NCBI GenBank assembly: GCA_021234155.1
Contig: JAJEKV010000097.1
Span: 2,046,001 to 2,110,000, forward strand
From: Isoetes taiwanensis
Lineage: Eukaryota > Streptophyta > Lycopodiopsida > Isoetales > Isoetaceae
Length of the DNA: 64,000 nt
Direction of reading: 5' to 3'
Position numbers and translations under genes: made by a program. How positions within the stretch are numbered: position 1 is the stretch's first letter; each line of letters begins with the position of its first letter. Shown here piece after piece: positions 10,500-21,985 of this stretch. The notes beneath the pieces were generated by a model. That model was not told where the DNA came from. It did not search any database and saw only the letters and a list, made by a program, of their open reading frames with translations.

Positions 10500-10690
10500 C
10501 ACAACAACATCAAACTCTAAACCAGTTTGGGTAATCTGTATATTCATCTTCCCTCTTCCAACTCCGTTGGGCTAGTACATGCATATAAAATGTTTCTAAT
10601 ATCCACTTTTAGCATCATTGGCAACCATTTGCACTTGAAAATCCACATAGTTTTGTCAATCCAATATGTGCTATATAATTCTAGCTAGCA
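10500..10690. repeat. Dispersed duplication, copy 2 (interrupted)
   Basis: Second copy of the sequence at 9900-10012. Between the two homologous parts lies roughly 100 bp that copy 1 lacks, so one copy has gained or lost a segment. Confidence 0.75.
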
Positions 10691-10740
10691 AAGTATTGAT
10701 ATCATCCTAGTGAGCAAGGTTCTTGGCAATCATATTTGAG

Positions 10741-10808
10741 TCATTTAGATGGTTCTAGATTCTACGAACAATAGTCATTTATATGGTTCTAGATTCTACG
10801 AACAATAG
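10741..10808. repeat. 34-bp tandem duplication (two units, one mismatch)
   Basis: Units 10741-10774 and 10775-10808 both read TCATTTAGATGG / TCATTTATATGG… and end ACGAACAATAG. Confidence 0.95.
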
Positions 10809-12120
10809 GTTCCAGGCTACCTGGCATGGTATATTGCAATATAGTCCTAGCAATTTAGTCTAACTTTATCACACTTTTATACATGTGGCGAAGCTCTTTA
10901 TCGTGGAGGACTTTCTTTAGTATAGCGGTGGTGGCTGTTGTCCTTCGGATAGGCCGTAGTATTTGCAAGCAAGTCAAATGTGGACTGTTTGGAGAGGGTG
11001 GATTGATTATGTTTGATATCGATGGTGCCTATATATACTTTGAACTTAGTGATTTACTTCTTGTTGTCCTAAGAATAGGTGGAGGCATTTTAGAGAGTCT
11101 TTTTGACACGCTCAATACAAAATTTTCAACCTTTTTTTTTTGTCGAGTGGCATAATAGGCGTGGACCTTAAATTCAATTTATTATCCCTAAAACAAAGTC
11201 CATAAATTCTTATTTCGGGAATTAGAAAAGGACTTCTACAAAAAAATAGCACAAGCATGCAAAAGTGTTCAATGGCCCTTGAATCCTTCAAACTCTTGCA
11301 CTTAGTATATGTTATAAGAATGACAATGCTTCTTAATAGTTGTTTGACTTAGATACTTTTTGGGGTTACTGTTGACCTCTGGTTATATTTTTTCAATTCT
11401 TGCTTTCCTTAGGTTGAAAAAAAGTTGCATCATTATTAAAGTGATCAACTTAAGTTGTCGCCCTCTAAATTGTCTTTTTTTGCAGTTGTTCTGTCATCAT
11501 TTGATCAGGGATTGAGAAGATGGACAAAATGAAGATGATCTTGTGGGCAATCTTATTGTACCATACTTTGAAAGCATTGGTTGAGCAATCTTCGTCCACA
11601 ATGGTATTTACTCTCTATTCTCATTAGATGGAAATGTGTTCATATTTGACAAGCTCACTGACGGTAGAACGATAAGAGGAGCTTCCCATGTTTGGATGGA
11701 CTTACAGCAAGCCCTCTAGGTTTTTGTCTTACACAGAGGACATGTTTAAGAGTAGACAACGATTGTCCAAGGACTACGTTTTAGCATGTATGTAGTGTAT
11801 TAGGCCAAGGGAAACGTTTTAGTATATATGTATGAAGAGACTTGAAGGAAATATCTACGTAAATAGTCGTGATTAAAAGTGAGTTCAATTAGAACATAGA
11901 AAGACCACCATAATGTGAAAAGTGTACACCTCTCTCACCATGCAACCAACTTGTTTAAACGCCTAAACTTGTTGAGCCTATCATATCATGCATAAATGAC
12001 AAAGATGTTTGCTTTATCTTGTTTTATACCGTTGAAAGCTACATAAACCATTAGAAACAAACCCAAGTGAAGAAAAAAAAGGCTTAAGATTAACTTTGAA
12101 CCAAGTGGTATGGTTATTTA
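10809..12120. other. Intergenic stretch with one coding-like remnant
   Basis: Mostly without coding signal. At about 11505-11710 (+) one frame reads DGQNEDDLVGNLIVPYFESI, a stop, then AIFVHNGIYSLFSLDGNVFI and FDKLTDGRTIRGASHVWM. The sequence is protein-like but matches nothing I recognise. A 90-codon frame at 10883-11155 contains two similar hydrophobic pieces (VVLRIG twice) and is probably chance. Confidence 0.3.
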
Positions 12121-12266
12121 TGAGTTGCCGCCATTACCAACTTGGCCCATAAATTTAGTAGAATGTGCAAAGCTACTGTAATTTTCAACAGGGTTTTCGC
12201 TCATGTCTATGAGTTGCCGCCATTATCAACTTGGCCCACTAATTTAGTGGAACCTGCAAAGCTAGA
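12121..12266. repeat. Tandem duplication with 89-bp period
   Basis: TGAGTTGCCGCCATTACCAA at 12121 recurs as TGAGTTGCCGCCATTATCAA at 12210; similarity continues for about 57 bp in each unit (to CAAAGCTA). Confidence 0.85.
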
Positions 12267-12679
12267 GCAACTCTCAAGAGGTAGATGTAAGGTAAATTGG
12301 GTCTTACGGCATATAATGTTTCATGTAAGGGATAAGGCTTCTTAAAATGTGATAGATATACATATATTTTTATGTTTTAGGTGTGATAGGCAAAAATGTA
12401 TCACGTCACTAGGTTGAAAGTGTGGTCAATGGGTATAAGAGGCAACTTGGCTAGGCAATAAGTATAATCATGTCAGCAGGGACTTTGAGAATTGTGCATA
12501 CAATGTGTTTCAGAAGCAAGATGATAGTCCAGACTGGGCCCTTCTTTTTTCTTTTTTGTTGTTTTGCTAAAGTTGGTTTTGCAATTTGCTCAAATATCAA
12601 AAAATTGTTGGATTCCATGTAATGGTCTTCAAATCTATTTACAAGATAGGGATCTCGCTAAACATTTTGAAAGATTTCT

Positions 12680-12967
12680 ATGCAGAAAAAGAGCATGGTG
12701 TACTACAAGAATGAGTATTTGATGAGGTTCCCGAAGGAAGAAGCGGCTCAAAAGACTAACTTCTACTCTGGAGCGGAAGCTTGCGCTATTGTTTTGGTAT
12801 TTGTTCTTAGCCTGGGGTTATTAATCCTTCCTGCTATTTTGCCACCTCTACCTCCTCCTCCTCTAGTTTTGATGGCCATACCTGTCATCATATTTATTCC
12901 TCTACTTTTGCTAGCTATTTTCAAGCCCCAATCTACAACTATTTATGCTTCTATGGCTATGGATTAG
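12680..12967 (+). CDS. ARGOS / OSR-family (organ size related) membrane protein
   Basis: Intact 95-codon ORF, ATG 12680 to TAG 12967. A hydrophilic N-terminus (residues 1-34) is followed by a hydrophobic segment (about 35-53, AIVLVFVLSLGLLILPAIL), the proline turn LPPLPPPP (54-61) and a second hydrophobic segment (62-81, ending IPLLLLAIF). This LPPLPPPP between two membrane helices is the signature of the plant OSR domain. ARGOS, ARL and OSR proteins are small ER/Golgi membrane proteins that affect organ growth and dampen ethylene signalling. Length and layout fit the family; many members are single-exon. It is the only clean ORF of a host-type gene in the window. Which subfamily it belongs to, and whether it is expressed, cannot be told from sequence. 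Confidence 0.85.
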   Translation: MQKKSMVYYKNEYLMRFPKEEAAQKTNFYSGAEACAIVLVFVLSLGLLILPAILPPLPPPPLVLMAIPVIIFIPLLLLAIFKPQSTTIYASMAMD

Positions 12968-14741
12968 CTAGGTATCTGTTGCATTTTTGCCATGTATTCT
13001 CATGTTATTCTTTAAACGTGTAAACATTGTTTTATGGTTCTAAGTTTTCTTTCTTTTTTATTTCAATCGTTACATTATAAAGAATATCTCTATGGGGCTC
13101 CAAGGTTGTCAAAATGATATTCGTAAAATGTTCAAATATTAGATCATTCGATGCCTTACAATATTTGTTTAATCTTATAAGAATGCAAACGCCTCTGGCT
13201 ATCTTGAAAATAATTTGATCCAGACACTTATCTATGGAATAAAATGTCAGGCTAGTTAATAGATCAACCCATTCTTTCAACATGTACCATTCCCCATCTC
13301 CCAAGGTGAGTCTGATGCTTCATCAACGCACCTGCTTAGATGCGTCGCGTCACACTCGTGCATACTATAATTTTAGGTGCAATGGTGGAGAATAATGTTA
13401 TAGCCATAGTGGATGAACCCTCGTGAACATTAGGTAAGCACCCAAAGGAGAACTTCGGTGTCTTTCCAGTTAGTAAAAGAACAATCACCCCTATCATCCA
13501 CAAGGATCCAATTTTACATCCAGACATCACATGTGACATGTTCCGTGAACACCACCACTTTTGGCTTAGGACTGTGAATCCCAGCCGATAATAACTAGGT
13601 CTCAAAACTTCTACTCTACTTAGATATGTGGGTAGCTGACCAGATTCTTAGGGGTCCACATGCGGTTCCTCATTCCCTAGATTGAGTCGTGGGGTGCCTA
13701 ATCATGTGCTATTGTAATTCGGTCTCGGGGTTGCTTTTCCATAGACAATGCCACAAGTTATTTTTAGCCCTCATTGCTTACTTCCCTTCACACATTTAAT
13801 AAAATCCTTCCAAAACCCCTATTTTTTTAGTGCATGTTCACATTAAGGGGTGACGTAGGGGCATCAATGGAATGTATTCTTCCACAAATGTCTTCTAATC
13901 AAAAACTTCAATAACAAGATATTGTACATGAGCTCTGTTGCAATCTCAAAAGAGTTGCATGAATTCAGGAATCAATAAGTGCATTTTATCTTCACCTTAA
14001 AAGAGAGGAGTAATTTACATATGAAGTGTATAGCATCACGCATATTCCCAATATTCATGAATCAAGTTGCGCTTTGTCAAACACATTTAACCACACAAGA
14101 TATAAAACAAATATTTGGTCTTACATTGACCAACGCAATTGTTTAATTGCAAATAAAGCCTCATTGATAGTCATTTTAGGTTGCATTGGTTGATTATTTT
14201 GGTTCTCAAAGCCTTGGAACATAAAAGGGTGGCAATCAAAATGTTCTTCTTCTCTCAAGTGGCCCTAGCTATTTCCTAAAGCATTCTTCACGAGGAGCCA
14301 ACATGAAAATTCAACTCATATGCCAAATATCACCAAAATAGCCCAAGGCTCAATGCACGTGCATCAATGGATCGATAATACTCACCTTGAGGCATTCTCC
14401 TCTCCATCAAATTTTGCTAGTTCTTCAAGTCAAATCAGCATGTTTTATTTTGATCCATCTTATCATGTATGATTGTCAGAGCTTACTTCACCTTCAAAGC
14501 ACGATGAGACAAAGCCCTCCATGATCAATAAAGGCTCAATCTAAGTAGCAATATGTGCTTTTCATTTCATTTTCAGTTCTTTTCTCTCCCTCGTATCTGT
14601 ACTCTTCAATAGTCTTTCATTTCTAATAATGTAGCTATTAAATTTTGAAAAAACCATCATTTTCGCTATTGCAACTTCAAGATGTTGTTTCTTTCATCAG
14701 TTCAATAATGAAGGAGGCATATGCTTGCCAGTCATCTCCAT
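12968..14741. other. Intergenic stretch, no gene recognised
   Basis: Minus-strand frames at 13032-13304 and 13336-13605 are open for 90 codons each but show no known motif and could be chance or decayed TE. The rest has many stops in all frames. A weakly biased AT content and short A/T runs are the only other features. Confidence 0.4.
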
Positions 14742-14786
14742 AATAGAATAGAATAGAATAGAATAGAATAGAATAGAATAGAATAG
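14742..14786 (-). repeat. (TATTC)n microsatellite, 3' tail of the minus-strand LINE
   Basis: On the plus strand it is about nine units of AATAG. It directly follows, on the minus strand, the LINE 3' terminus GACGCTAAAAACC. It therefore acts as the element's tail instead of poly(A). Confidence 0.85.
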
Positions 14787-14862
14787 GTTTTTAGCGTCCA
14801 CGGAGACCAACTGGCCTATGGGACCCAAACAAAAAGAGAGCAGCAAGCATATTACATGCGAG

Positions 14863-15677
14863 TTAAAACCCCCCGCCCGAAAGGGTTTTAGAGGGAAAAA
14901 CCTTAGCGGCATAACCTCCCGGAGATGCATTAACAAACCCACTGGCCGTAGTCAATAAGCGATGCAAACGGTGGCGGGCACTAAAATCGAACATATCGCC
15001 TCTCGGATATGGGCAAATCGGCGGTCGGAGGGCATGACATTCATCCTCAATCGCACCGGTGGCAACAGCGCAAAGCCTTTGCTCTCGTGCTTCCCGAGCC
15101 CAACAACGTTTCAATGCTTCTTCATGGGTAGCTGGGTGTACAAATCTTTAAAAAATTTCTTGTAGAGCCTAGGATTGACTTGCCGTTGATAGTGTGCCCG
15201 CCTTAACATCGCGTCCTCTGCATCCCGCAGCTTGCGAAGGAAAGTAGCATCAAGGTATAGTTTAAGTGCCTCGCGATCTTTCTTTGTCATGACTGGGGCG
15301 CGCATCTGTTTGCTGCACACCCCCGTGAGAACCAGCGAGCTTGCTTGTCTTTCCCCAAATTTGGCGTTGGGGACCCATCGCGCGTGGCCAAAAGCAAGGT
15401 GGGGCAAAGCGTGTATCGATATAGCCGACCACCTTTTTGGAAGTAAACGATATGGCGTTCCAATGCGGCCGTTGAAGGGTAGAAAGCCCATCTCACGGAG
15501 TAGGATCTGGTATGGAATGTGGACTTCACCCCTGGGTCCGTGCCAAGAAGGCCTTACCGCACTGCTCGAGGTCATTCTAGGTCTTTGAGGGATATCACCG
15601 ACCCCACATACGCTCCCATACAAAAGGACCGGCTCAACCAAGGCGAAACAAATGTATTGGTGACCCCGGGCATACAA
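14863..15677 (-). pseudogene. LINE ORF2 C-terminal region
   Basis: Minus strand, two frames. 15677-15111 reads LPHLAFGHARWVPNAKFGER and ends KKFFKDLYTQLPMKKH. 15114-14863 contains DECHALRPPICPYPRGDMFD, a possible Cys/His cluster as found after the RT of several LINE clades. Part of the element at 14742-19520. Confidence 0.6.
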
Positions 15678-15679
15678 CT

Positions 15680-16642
15680 ACGCCTTGTGGTACTGTTGTT
15701 CTACATGGCATATAGTGCTTTCCAACCCGCCGACCCGCCCAAGAACGATAGCCGCATCCCAATGGGTGGTAGTTGAGAACTCAATCCCCAAGTACTTGTA
15801 GGTCGAGCCACCTCTACCTCTTGCCCCCGGTAAGTGAATGTGGGAAGCCTTGGCCGGGATGATGCAACTAGCAGCACACCTAGTTTTGGCCAAGTTAACT
15901 TTCCGTGATACCAATGAATTGGCAAAAGTGTCAAGAGCATCCGGTGATGTTGCATGTCTTACGGAGTATAGGCTATGAGGTTGACATCGTCGGCATATAT
16001 ATGAGTTCTGTCGATTGTGTGATGCATGAGATGTGCGCCCGCACCTCCATGCTCGAGAGAACCAATCTCTCAATTGATCAATGTATAGGCCAAAGAGTGT
16101 GGGGGAGAGGGGGCAACCACCGGCGCATCGATGCTCTTTGGTCACCATTTCTTCTTTGTGATGTGATACGGGCTGAGCATGCCTCGTCATCTGACCTATA
16201 TCTTGCATTCTCGCAAGTCGAAGGGGTCCCCGGCTGCCACAATCTGTTCCATAGCTTGTTGGGGGGGTACTTTGTCGAATGCCTTTGCAAAATCCACAGA
16301 AACAATAGTACACGAGGTTCAGGGATTCCTGCTATCCTCAATCAATGTCTTGAGTGAAGATGTGATCAATGGTGGAATGTGCGGGCGAAAACTTTTGCAC
16401 TGTGTAAGAGTTCGCACCTCCGTTTCCCTCTGCCCATATTGTCATCCATTTGCTCAGGATGCCGATAACATTTTTGCAAAGAGAGAGCCGACCATAATAG
16501 TACGGTAGTTAGGTGGGCATTGAGGGTCCCCTGCTTTGTATATGGGCACTACTCTACTAGTGGTCCATTCGCGTAGGAAGCCTTCTCGCAATGCTTTATT
16601 GAACAATGCCGTGAGAACGTGCACGATGGAGGCCCAACCCAT
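15680..16642 (-). pseudogene. LINE ORF2 reverse transcriptase domain
   Basis: Frames shift several times, but the ordered RT motifs are visible on the minus strand: CPPNYRTIMVGSLFAKML (16530-16460), TIDHIFTQDID (about 16350), motif A VDFAKAFDKVP (about 16280), motif B around SPTLFGLYIDQL (about 16080) and catalytic YADD (15986-15997). The later TYKYLGIEF is the usual thumb-side motif of LINE RTs. Confidence 0.85.
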
Positions 16643-17492
16643 TTGAGTTCTTCACATGCCATCTAAATGGCCGGGCCTTCCCATTAGCTAGACGGCCAGA
16701 GGCCCATGATGACATCCCCCCTCTGTGATAACGAGCCATGCCTATCTGTGGAAGGGTGGTGCGGCCCCAAGCGGGTCGTGCATTTTATTTGCAAATCTTT
16801 GCACCCGCACTGCTCACGAGGTGATGTTCCCCGTGGGTCGTGCGAGATTGCTCAAGACCCTTCTCGAGAATGTCTCCGGAGTGCCTTGGGTCCGGGAGAC
16901 CAAACATCATTCTTTGATGCTCTGCGAGGTATCCGCCTTCTTGTTCTTGGAGAAAGGAGCGATGTGGCGGCTTGTGGGCGGGAGATGGGATCGATGACTT
17001 CGGAGGGTATAGTTTGAGCTCCGACACTCATCATCAAACCATGCATAAGGGGAAGGTGGTAGTGCGAGGCTTCGTGTGGCGGCCTCTCCCAAAGCATCTT
17101 TACTGCGTTCGTCGAGCCCGGTGAGTCGGTGGCGATTGTTCTTGAAGTGTGGGGAGTTGCGGCCATCCCGCCCGATCATGCTCAAGCGGTTGGGCATAGG
17201 TCCTGCTGACGTGAATCGTAGTCCAGCGCGGTGGGGCACCGTGTGTTGAGCCCGATGGGTGCACGGGGAGCCTCCCAATGGAGATGCATGAGCAGGGGGC
17301 GGTGGTCGAGTCTACTTCCTCGTCAGTGTGCATCCCCAGATGGAAAAATGAGTAACCAGGTGCGAGATCCGTTCCTCAACCAGCCGGATAATCCACCACA
17401 CCGGAGCTGCCCCTTGGTTCTCCCGTCTACAAGTCACGATGCTGGAAGGCGGCCCTTTGTACCAACCCATTACAAATAACGGGTCAAAGATA

Positions 17493-18115
17493 CTACCCGG
17501 CAACAACAAGCTGCACGCCGCCATAGCGCCAAAATATGGGCGCCGTCGATATCCTTGACCAAGCCACCTCTGCGGGGTTCAACTGCCAAAGGCGTCCTCT
17601 GCCCGGGGGCTCAAATTTTGGAACTGCTTTCGGCTCTGTGCGTGCATTAAAGTCGCCAAGCAACATAACCACCCCAACCGTTTGTCTTTCGTATGTCATC
17701 ATATAGATCGACATAAGGCTCAATCGATCCACATCCGAATGAGTGTTATAAAAGTTGCTCTCGGCATGTGGAAAGTAGCATCTTTGCTATGAGGAGAGTA
17801 AACGCCATTTGTCATCTTTGCATGCGCACCCACAAATAGCGATTGTACACATGCGTTTTTGTGCAGCGAGGCCCGAGTGCCTCAAGGTTACCGCGGTAGT
17901 AGCGAGCAGCAACCCCGCCATGCCCTCGCTTGCACGTGCACTCATTGAACAGAAATCACGGATAGCTTTGGGAGGTCCCAGGTATTGCCTGCATGCTCCC
18001 ATGTTTCCATGAGGAAAATGAGATCCATATCACGGCGCAATAGAGTTGAGACTCTCGCCTTTACGCGAGGAAGCCCGGCAGTTCCAAGACACCATTAGGA
18101 ACCGCTGTTCCTGTT
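17493..18115 (-). pseudogene. LINE ORF2 endonuclease domain remnant
   Basis: FLMVSWNCRASSRKG (about 18105) is an endonuclease N-terminus, and VVMLLGDFNARTE (about 17660) is its catalytic GDFN motif. Frames between them are broken. It lies upstream of the RT on the same strand, as in all APE-type LINEs. Confidence 0.7.
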
Positions 18116-18299
18116 TATTGGCATTGATGTGGGCCTTCGATGATCTGCCTCGGTTCCGCGGGGGCGGTGTCGCGATTACTGGCAGCCTGATCGGATCGGC
18201 GGGGCGGGAGGTGCGGTAGGGATAGTGGCGGCCGGGCAGCGGCAACGGCGGCGGCGACTGGCGCATTGCATCGGCGACCTCGGTAGCGCCCGGCCTAAA

Positions 18300-19520
18300 A
18301 ATGCTGGCTTGCCGGACAAGGCTGCCCCCCCTCTGGCCGGACATCCACGACTGGGCCAAGCTAGCGTGGCGGGACTCTGTTGCATCGGGTGAGATCTTGA
18401 GTGCGACATCTGAGCGGTCCCTTCAATTGCCTACTCGGCGGGGATGGCCTCCGTGCTACGCCCTGCGCCCGCGGAAGATGACAACGCTAGGCGATCGTGC
18501 GTTGAGCCCCAAAGGCTTCTTAGCAATGTGTACCCGCGGGGAATGCCATCCGAGATAGGATCTCATCCTGAATAAGCTTGGTGAGATCTTCTCCTGCCTC
18601 CTCAGGAGTCCACGTATTCCACCACATTATGGCATGGCGGCCCCGAATCTTTGCTCATTGAGTCGAGGGCAACATTAGTCGCCCCAATGAGGTGATGCCC
18701 GCTGGGTGGAGTGTGTGGGCCGCTCACAGCGGGGCGCAGTGTCTTGAGATGGAGGAGGTGGTGGTGTCCGTCACCGCCTTGTTTGGCGACACGTGAAATT
18801 AAGGGCACGTGGCGGCTTGGTCGTCCCTCGTGTTGCGACCTCTGTTGCGCCGTCGGAAGCCTAGCTCTGTTGGAATCTCTTTGCTTGGCCAACTCATTTG
18901 TGCGATGCGCGGTGTTCATGGACCTCGGCATGGAGGCGGTGCCTTTGCCGGGCAATGGTTGCTTTGAGCTCTAGATCTCGATCTTGTGTCTCGACCCTAC
19001 TCGGGGTTCTTAGCTCTGCTGGCTTCAGCGATGAAACTGGGCGTTTTACGTTTCACGGTGGCATACCCCTCAACTTCCGGGCTTGAGGCGGAAATAGTTG
19101 CCAGCGTATCACCTCCAACACCCTACTTATCGCATGCCATAGTCTCCATGGTGGTGAGGAGGAATCCGCCAGCGAAGCTCACAAGTCGGCAAGGCCACGC
19201 TTATCTGTTGCCTCTCAAAGTGGGCCAAGCCAAGCCGTCTTCCAAGCTGGCGCATCTGGGTCTCCATGCTGTAACCGTTGCCTTTCTGGCGCCAACTGTC
19301 TTTTGAGCACATGAGATCTTTGTATCTTTCTTTGTCAATCCACGCAATCCGGGTTACGTTACTCGATCTCCGGTTGTTTCATGGCCCTCGCTGCTTTGTG
19401 TCGGGCTTGAGCAGCCTTCATCCATCTCGAGCCAATCTAAGTAGATTGGGCCTTCGCCGCTTCCCTCCTCATGGAAGAGGTTTCTCCCTTGTCTTTGTTA
19501 TCGACCGGCCGTTTTAAGCC
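18300..19520 (-). pseudogene. Probable ORF1 remnant of the GC-rich LINE
   Basis: Short open pieces on the minus strand (18955-18602, 18409-18176) are rich in R, S, P and A and sit where ORF1 should lie. No zinc knuckle or RRM motif is legible. Assigned by position only. Confidence 0.35.
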
Positions 19521-21641
19521 TACCACTCGGTATATGTCCTTTTCCATTCATATCAAAGGGAGCCCTTTCACATTCTTCTTAATACTACCATTTGTAATTC
19601 TCGTCACGTGGGGCAATGTCTCTACATTTTCATCTATATATATATAGGGGCACACATATTACCATGAAGTGTAATGAGATCTCGCTTTCTTAGAACCAAT
19701 ATTCCCATGTTCATCTACTCTACCCAAATAAGAGAAGCATTCTCCACTTTCAATCATGTATAGTGGTGGGGCAGAACTTATCTCGGGTGTGTTAATAAAA
19801 GTGTCCAATAAGCTATGGCCTTATGTAGGCGTTAAAATTCCTTCTTTGTCTTACGCCATCGTCATTTATAAAATGCATACATTGATGATATATGTGCCAT
19901 GCCTTCAAGCATACATGCTTATTATTTAACATTTTTCCCTTCACCACTCTTTGTTAAAGCTCTAGCATGTTATAATAAGTCGCCTTTTCGAGAATTTTGT
20001 ATTCAAGTAGAAGGCCTTCATATCGGTGATCTCATTGGCGGAAAGCTAGCAAAACATCTCTTTAAGCGAAGCAAAGTGAAGACTTGAAGTCTGAAATAGC
20101 ACTCGTTGTCATTTCCCTTGAGCATGTGTTAGGCATAGTTGGTGCTTTGCATGTACGGTTCACTTTTTGCAAGGTCTTTTCGTTGACTTCTCGACTACCA
20201 TTTCATAGCAAAGGGCTCAACCTATGTGTTTTGCTCTTTAACTTCTTCTATGAGCTTTGAAACTGGAACATCATCAACCATTACCAGAGTCATTTACCAT
20301 CTTACAAGGTCATGCAATTGTGGCATTTCAATACAAGCTTGGCACCTCATATATGGCTTCTTTGGTATTGGGAACACACTCATTATAGTGGTAGTGACTA
20401 TTCATCCTATTTCATGCGCACATAACATGATCTACATCCGCCATTGCAAACACTTTAGTTGTTCCTGCGGAATCGAGAATTTAGTTTAGTTTGAACGAAG
20501 ATCCAGTATATCCATCATGGACCTTAGAATGAAGCCTCCATTAAGGCTCGCATAATTTTATCATTTTGGGCTCTGCCCTGCAGTAGAATACTTCAAGCGA
20601 CACAACTAAAAAGCCTTTCAGAAAAGGCAAATTGTGGTGCATTACAAACTTGTAAATTTTTGAGTCACCTTTCTTCTCTAGAATAAATATTGTCATCGAG
20701 CATAAAATAAATGCTATGAATTATCTCATAGGATCGCGGCTCCGGCAATATTCTCAAGCTCAAACAAAGCATATACAACATTTCACTAGATATAAAATAC
20801 AATCGATTATTTGCTAATTGAGATTGTTGTCGCATTCTTATGAGAGGTTCACAGCAGCTACCAAAATCAGAAGTTGCATCGTTAACTCTATTTGTGACAA
20901 AAACTCTGTATAAACTATTTAATTGCCCTATAAAAACACGAACAGATGATACAACAAATAAATTGCTCGTAACTTTGACATAAAATGCAAGAATTTCAAA
21001 GAGGAACTAAAAGAACTAGTTGGAATAAGACTGACTCGGAAAAATTAGAAGAACTAGCTTGCATCAAAAATCATTGAACCTCCATTGTTATTGAGTTGTA
21101 TAATAACAATAAACATCAATTTATGTACATCATTTAAAATAGAAGCTCATTTACATGATTCAAAAGTACCAAACATAAACTACAAATGAAAACATCCATT
21201 AATTTGTTATCAACTTGTTTTACTAAGAATAGTGCATCGAGTTATGCCCACCATTTAGATTAACTAAGCCACAAAATGTCAAAGATAGAATACTGATTAA
21301 AGATAGAATAGAATAGAAAGAATAATCATCTATTCTATTTTTTCCAAGTATTTATGAGTCTTGGGTGATATCAGATTGTGTTGTTATTTTGCTGTCACGA
21401 TTATTCGATTTAGTATTTACGATGATAATTGATGGAGCGACATGCTCAAGAAAATAGTCGTTGTGAAGATCTCATCGGAAATGCTTGAAAGAATGCCAAA
21501 CCGCTACATACTAGTAAACTTTTAGCCCCTTTGTTGTCTTAGAAAATTTGAAGTCTTTTTATGCGGTCGCAAGTATCCATGTTTGCATAAAATGGAATTG
21601 TCAACAAAGGATGGAGGAAGATTTTTATCCAGGGAGAATTT
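19521..21641. other. AT-rich intergenic stretch, nothing recognised
   Basis: No convincing ORF. It holds a short (AT)n run at 19635-19650 and a small AATAG/CTATT patch at 21303-21341 that may be another microsatellite seed. Confidence 0.4.
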
Positions 21642-21642
21642 G

Positions 21643-21875
21643 AGATAGATAGATAGATAGATAGATAGTATTTTAACGTCACGCCACTAGGCAAACATCC
21701 AAGCGGACATGTGACCACACACCACACTACATTGCTTGGTTGGGCCCGCCTCAACCACTTTTACATTCGTCCCGTGGGTTTTGACACCCAAATTGATTCA
21801 GTCTTGATTACGGGCGATCTCGAACTCGAGACCTATAGTTGCTAGATCTAGTGTGTTACCACTAGACTAAACGCA
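21643..21875 (-). mobile_element. tRNA-derived SINE with (CTAT)n tail
   Basis: On the minus strand the 5' end reads GCGTTTAGTCTAGTGGTAAC. TAGTCTAGTGG (21859-21869 region) fits the pol III A box, and GGTCTCGAGTTCGAGATC (21816-21833) fits the B box about 35 bp downstream. A tRNA-unrelated body follows, then GACGTTAAAATAC and a (CTAT)n tail at 21643-21668. Size of about 230 bp is normal. SINEs rely on a partner LINE for movement; here the 3' end resembles that of the pentanucleotide-tailed LINE. Confidence 0.85.
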
Positions 21876-21972
21876 AGGAAAAGGCAGACATCATAGAAAG
21901 GGTGGTTACCGTAGAAAAGGAAAATAATGCTTTAAGTTCTTGGCAAACCCTTGATAAAATGGAATCTTCATC

Positions 21973-21985
21973 TAGGTGAATAAGA
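21973..21985. repeat. Left target-site duplication TAGGTGAATAAGA
   Basis: Identical to 22081-22093; the two flank the tail-only LINE insertion. Confidence 0.85.

Larger units (their letters stand above)
14742..19520 (-). mobile_element. Broken GC-rich LINE with pentanucleotide tail
   Basis: A minus-strand element of clearly higher GC than its surroundings. In order it has ORF1-like remnants (19312-18400), an endonuclease start (LMVSWNCRA, about 18090), GDFNAR (about 17670), a reverse transcriptase (16642-15680) and a C-terminal region (15677-14863), then the (TATTC)n tail. Many frameshifts and stops make it non-functional. The RT motifs (SVDFAKAFDKVP, SPTLFGLYIDQL, YADDVNLIA) differ from those of the L1 at 597-7150, and the microsatellite tail suggests a different clade. 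The 5' boundary near 19520 is set only by the drop in GC; I found no target-site duplication. Confidence 0.8.

Noticed and set aside
10883-11155. 90-codon hydrophobic ORF
   Set aside because: No known motif, no supporting context, and an apparent internal repeat (VVLRIG) could be chance.
14742-14786. Telomere-like repeat
   Set aside because: The AATAG unit is not a plant telomere repeat (TTTAGGG type); it is the tail of the LINE.
15232-19306. Many plus- and minus-strand ORFs of 60-150 codons
   Set aside because: High GC reduces stop codons, so frames opposite the broken LINE stay open by chance; only those with RT or endonuclease motifs were kept.
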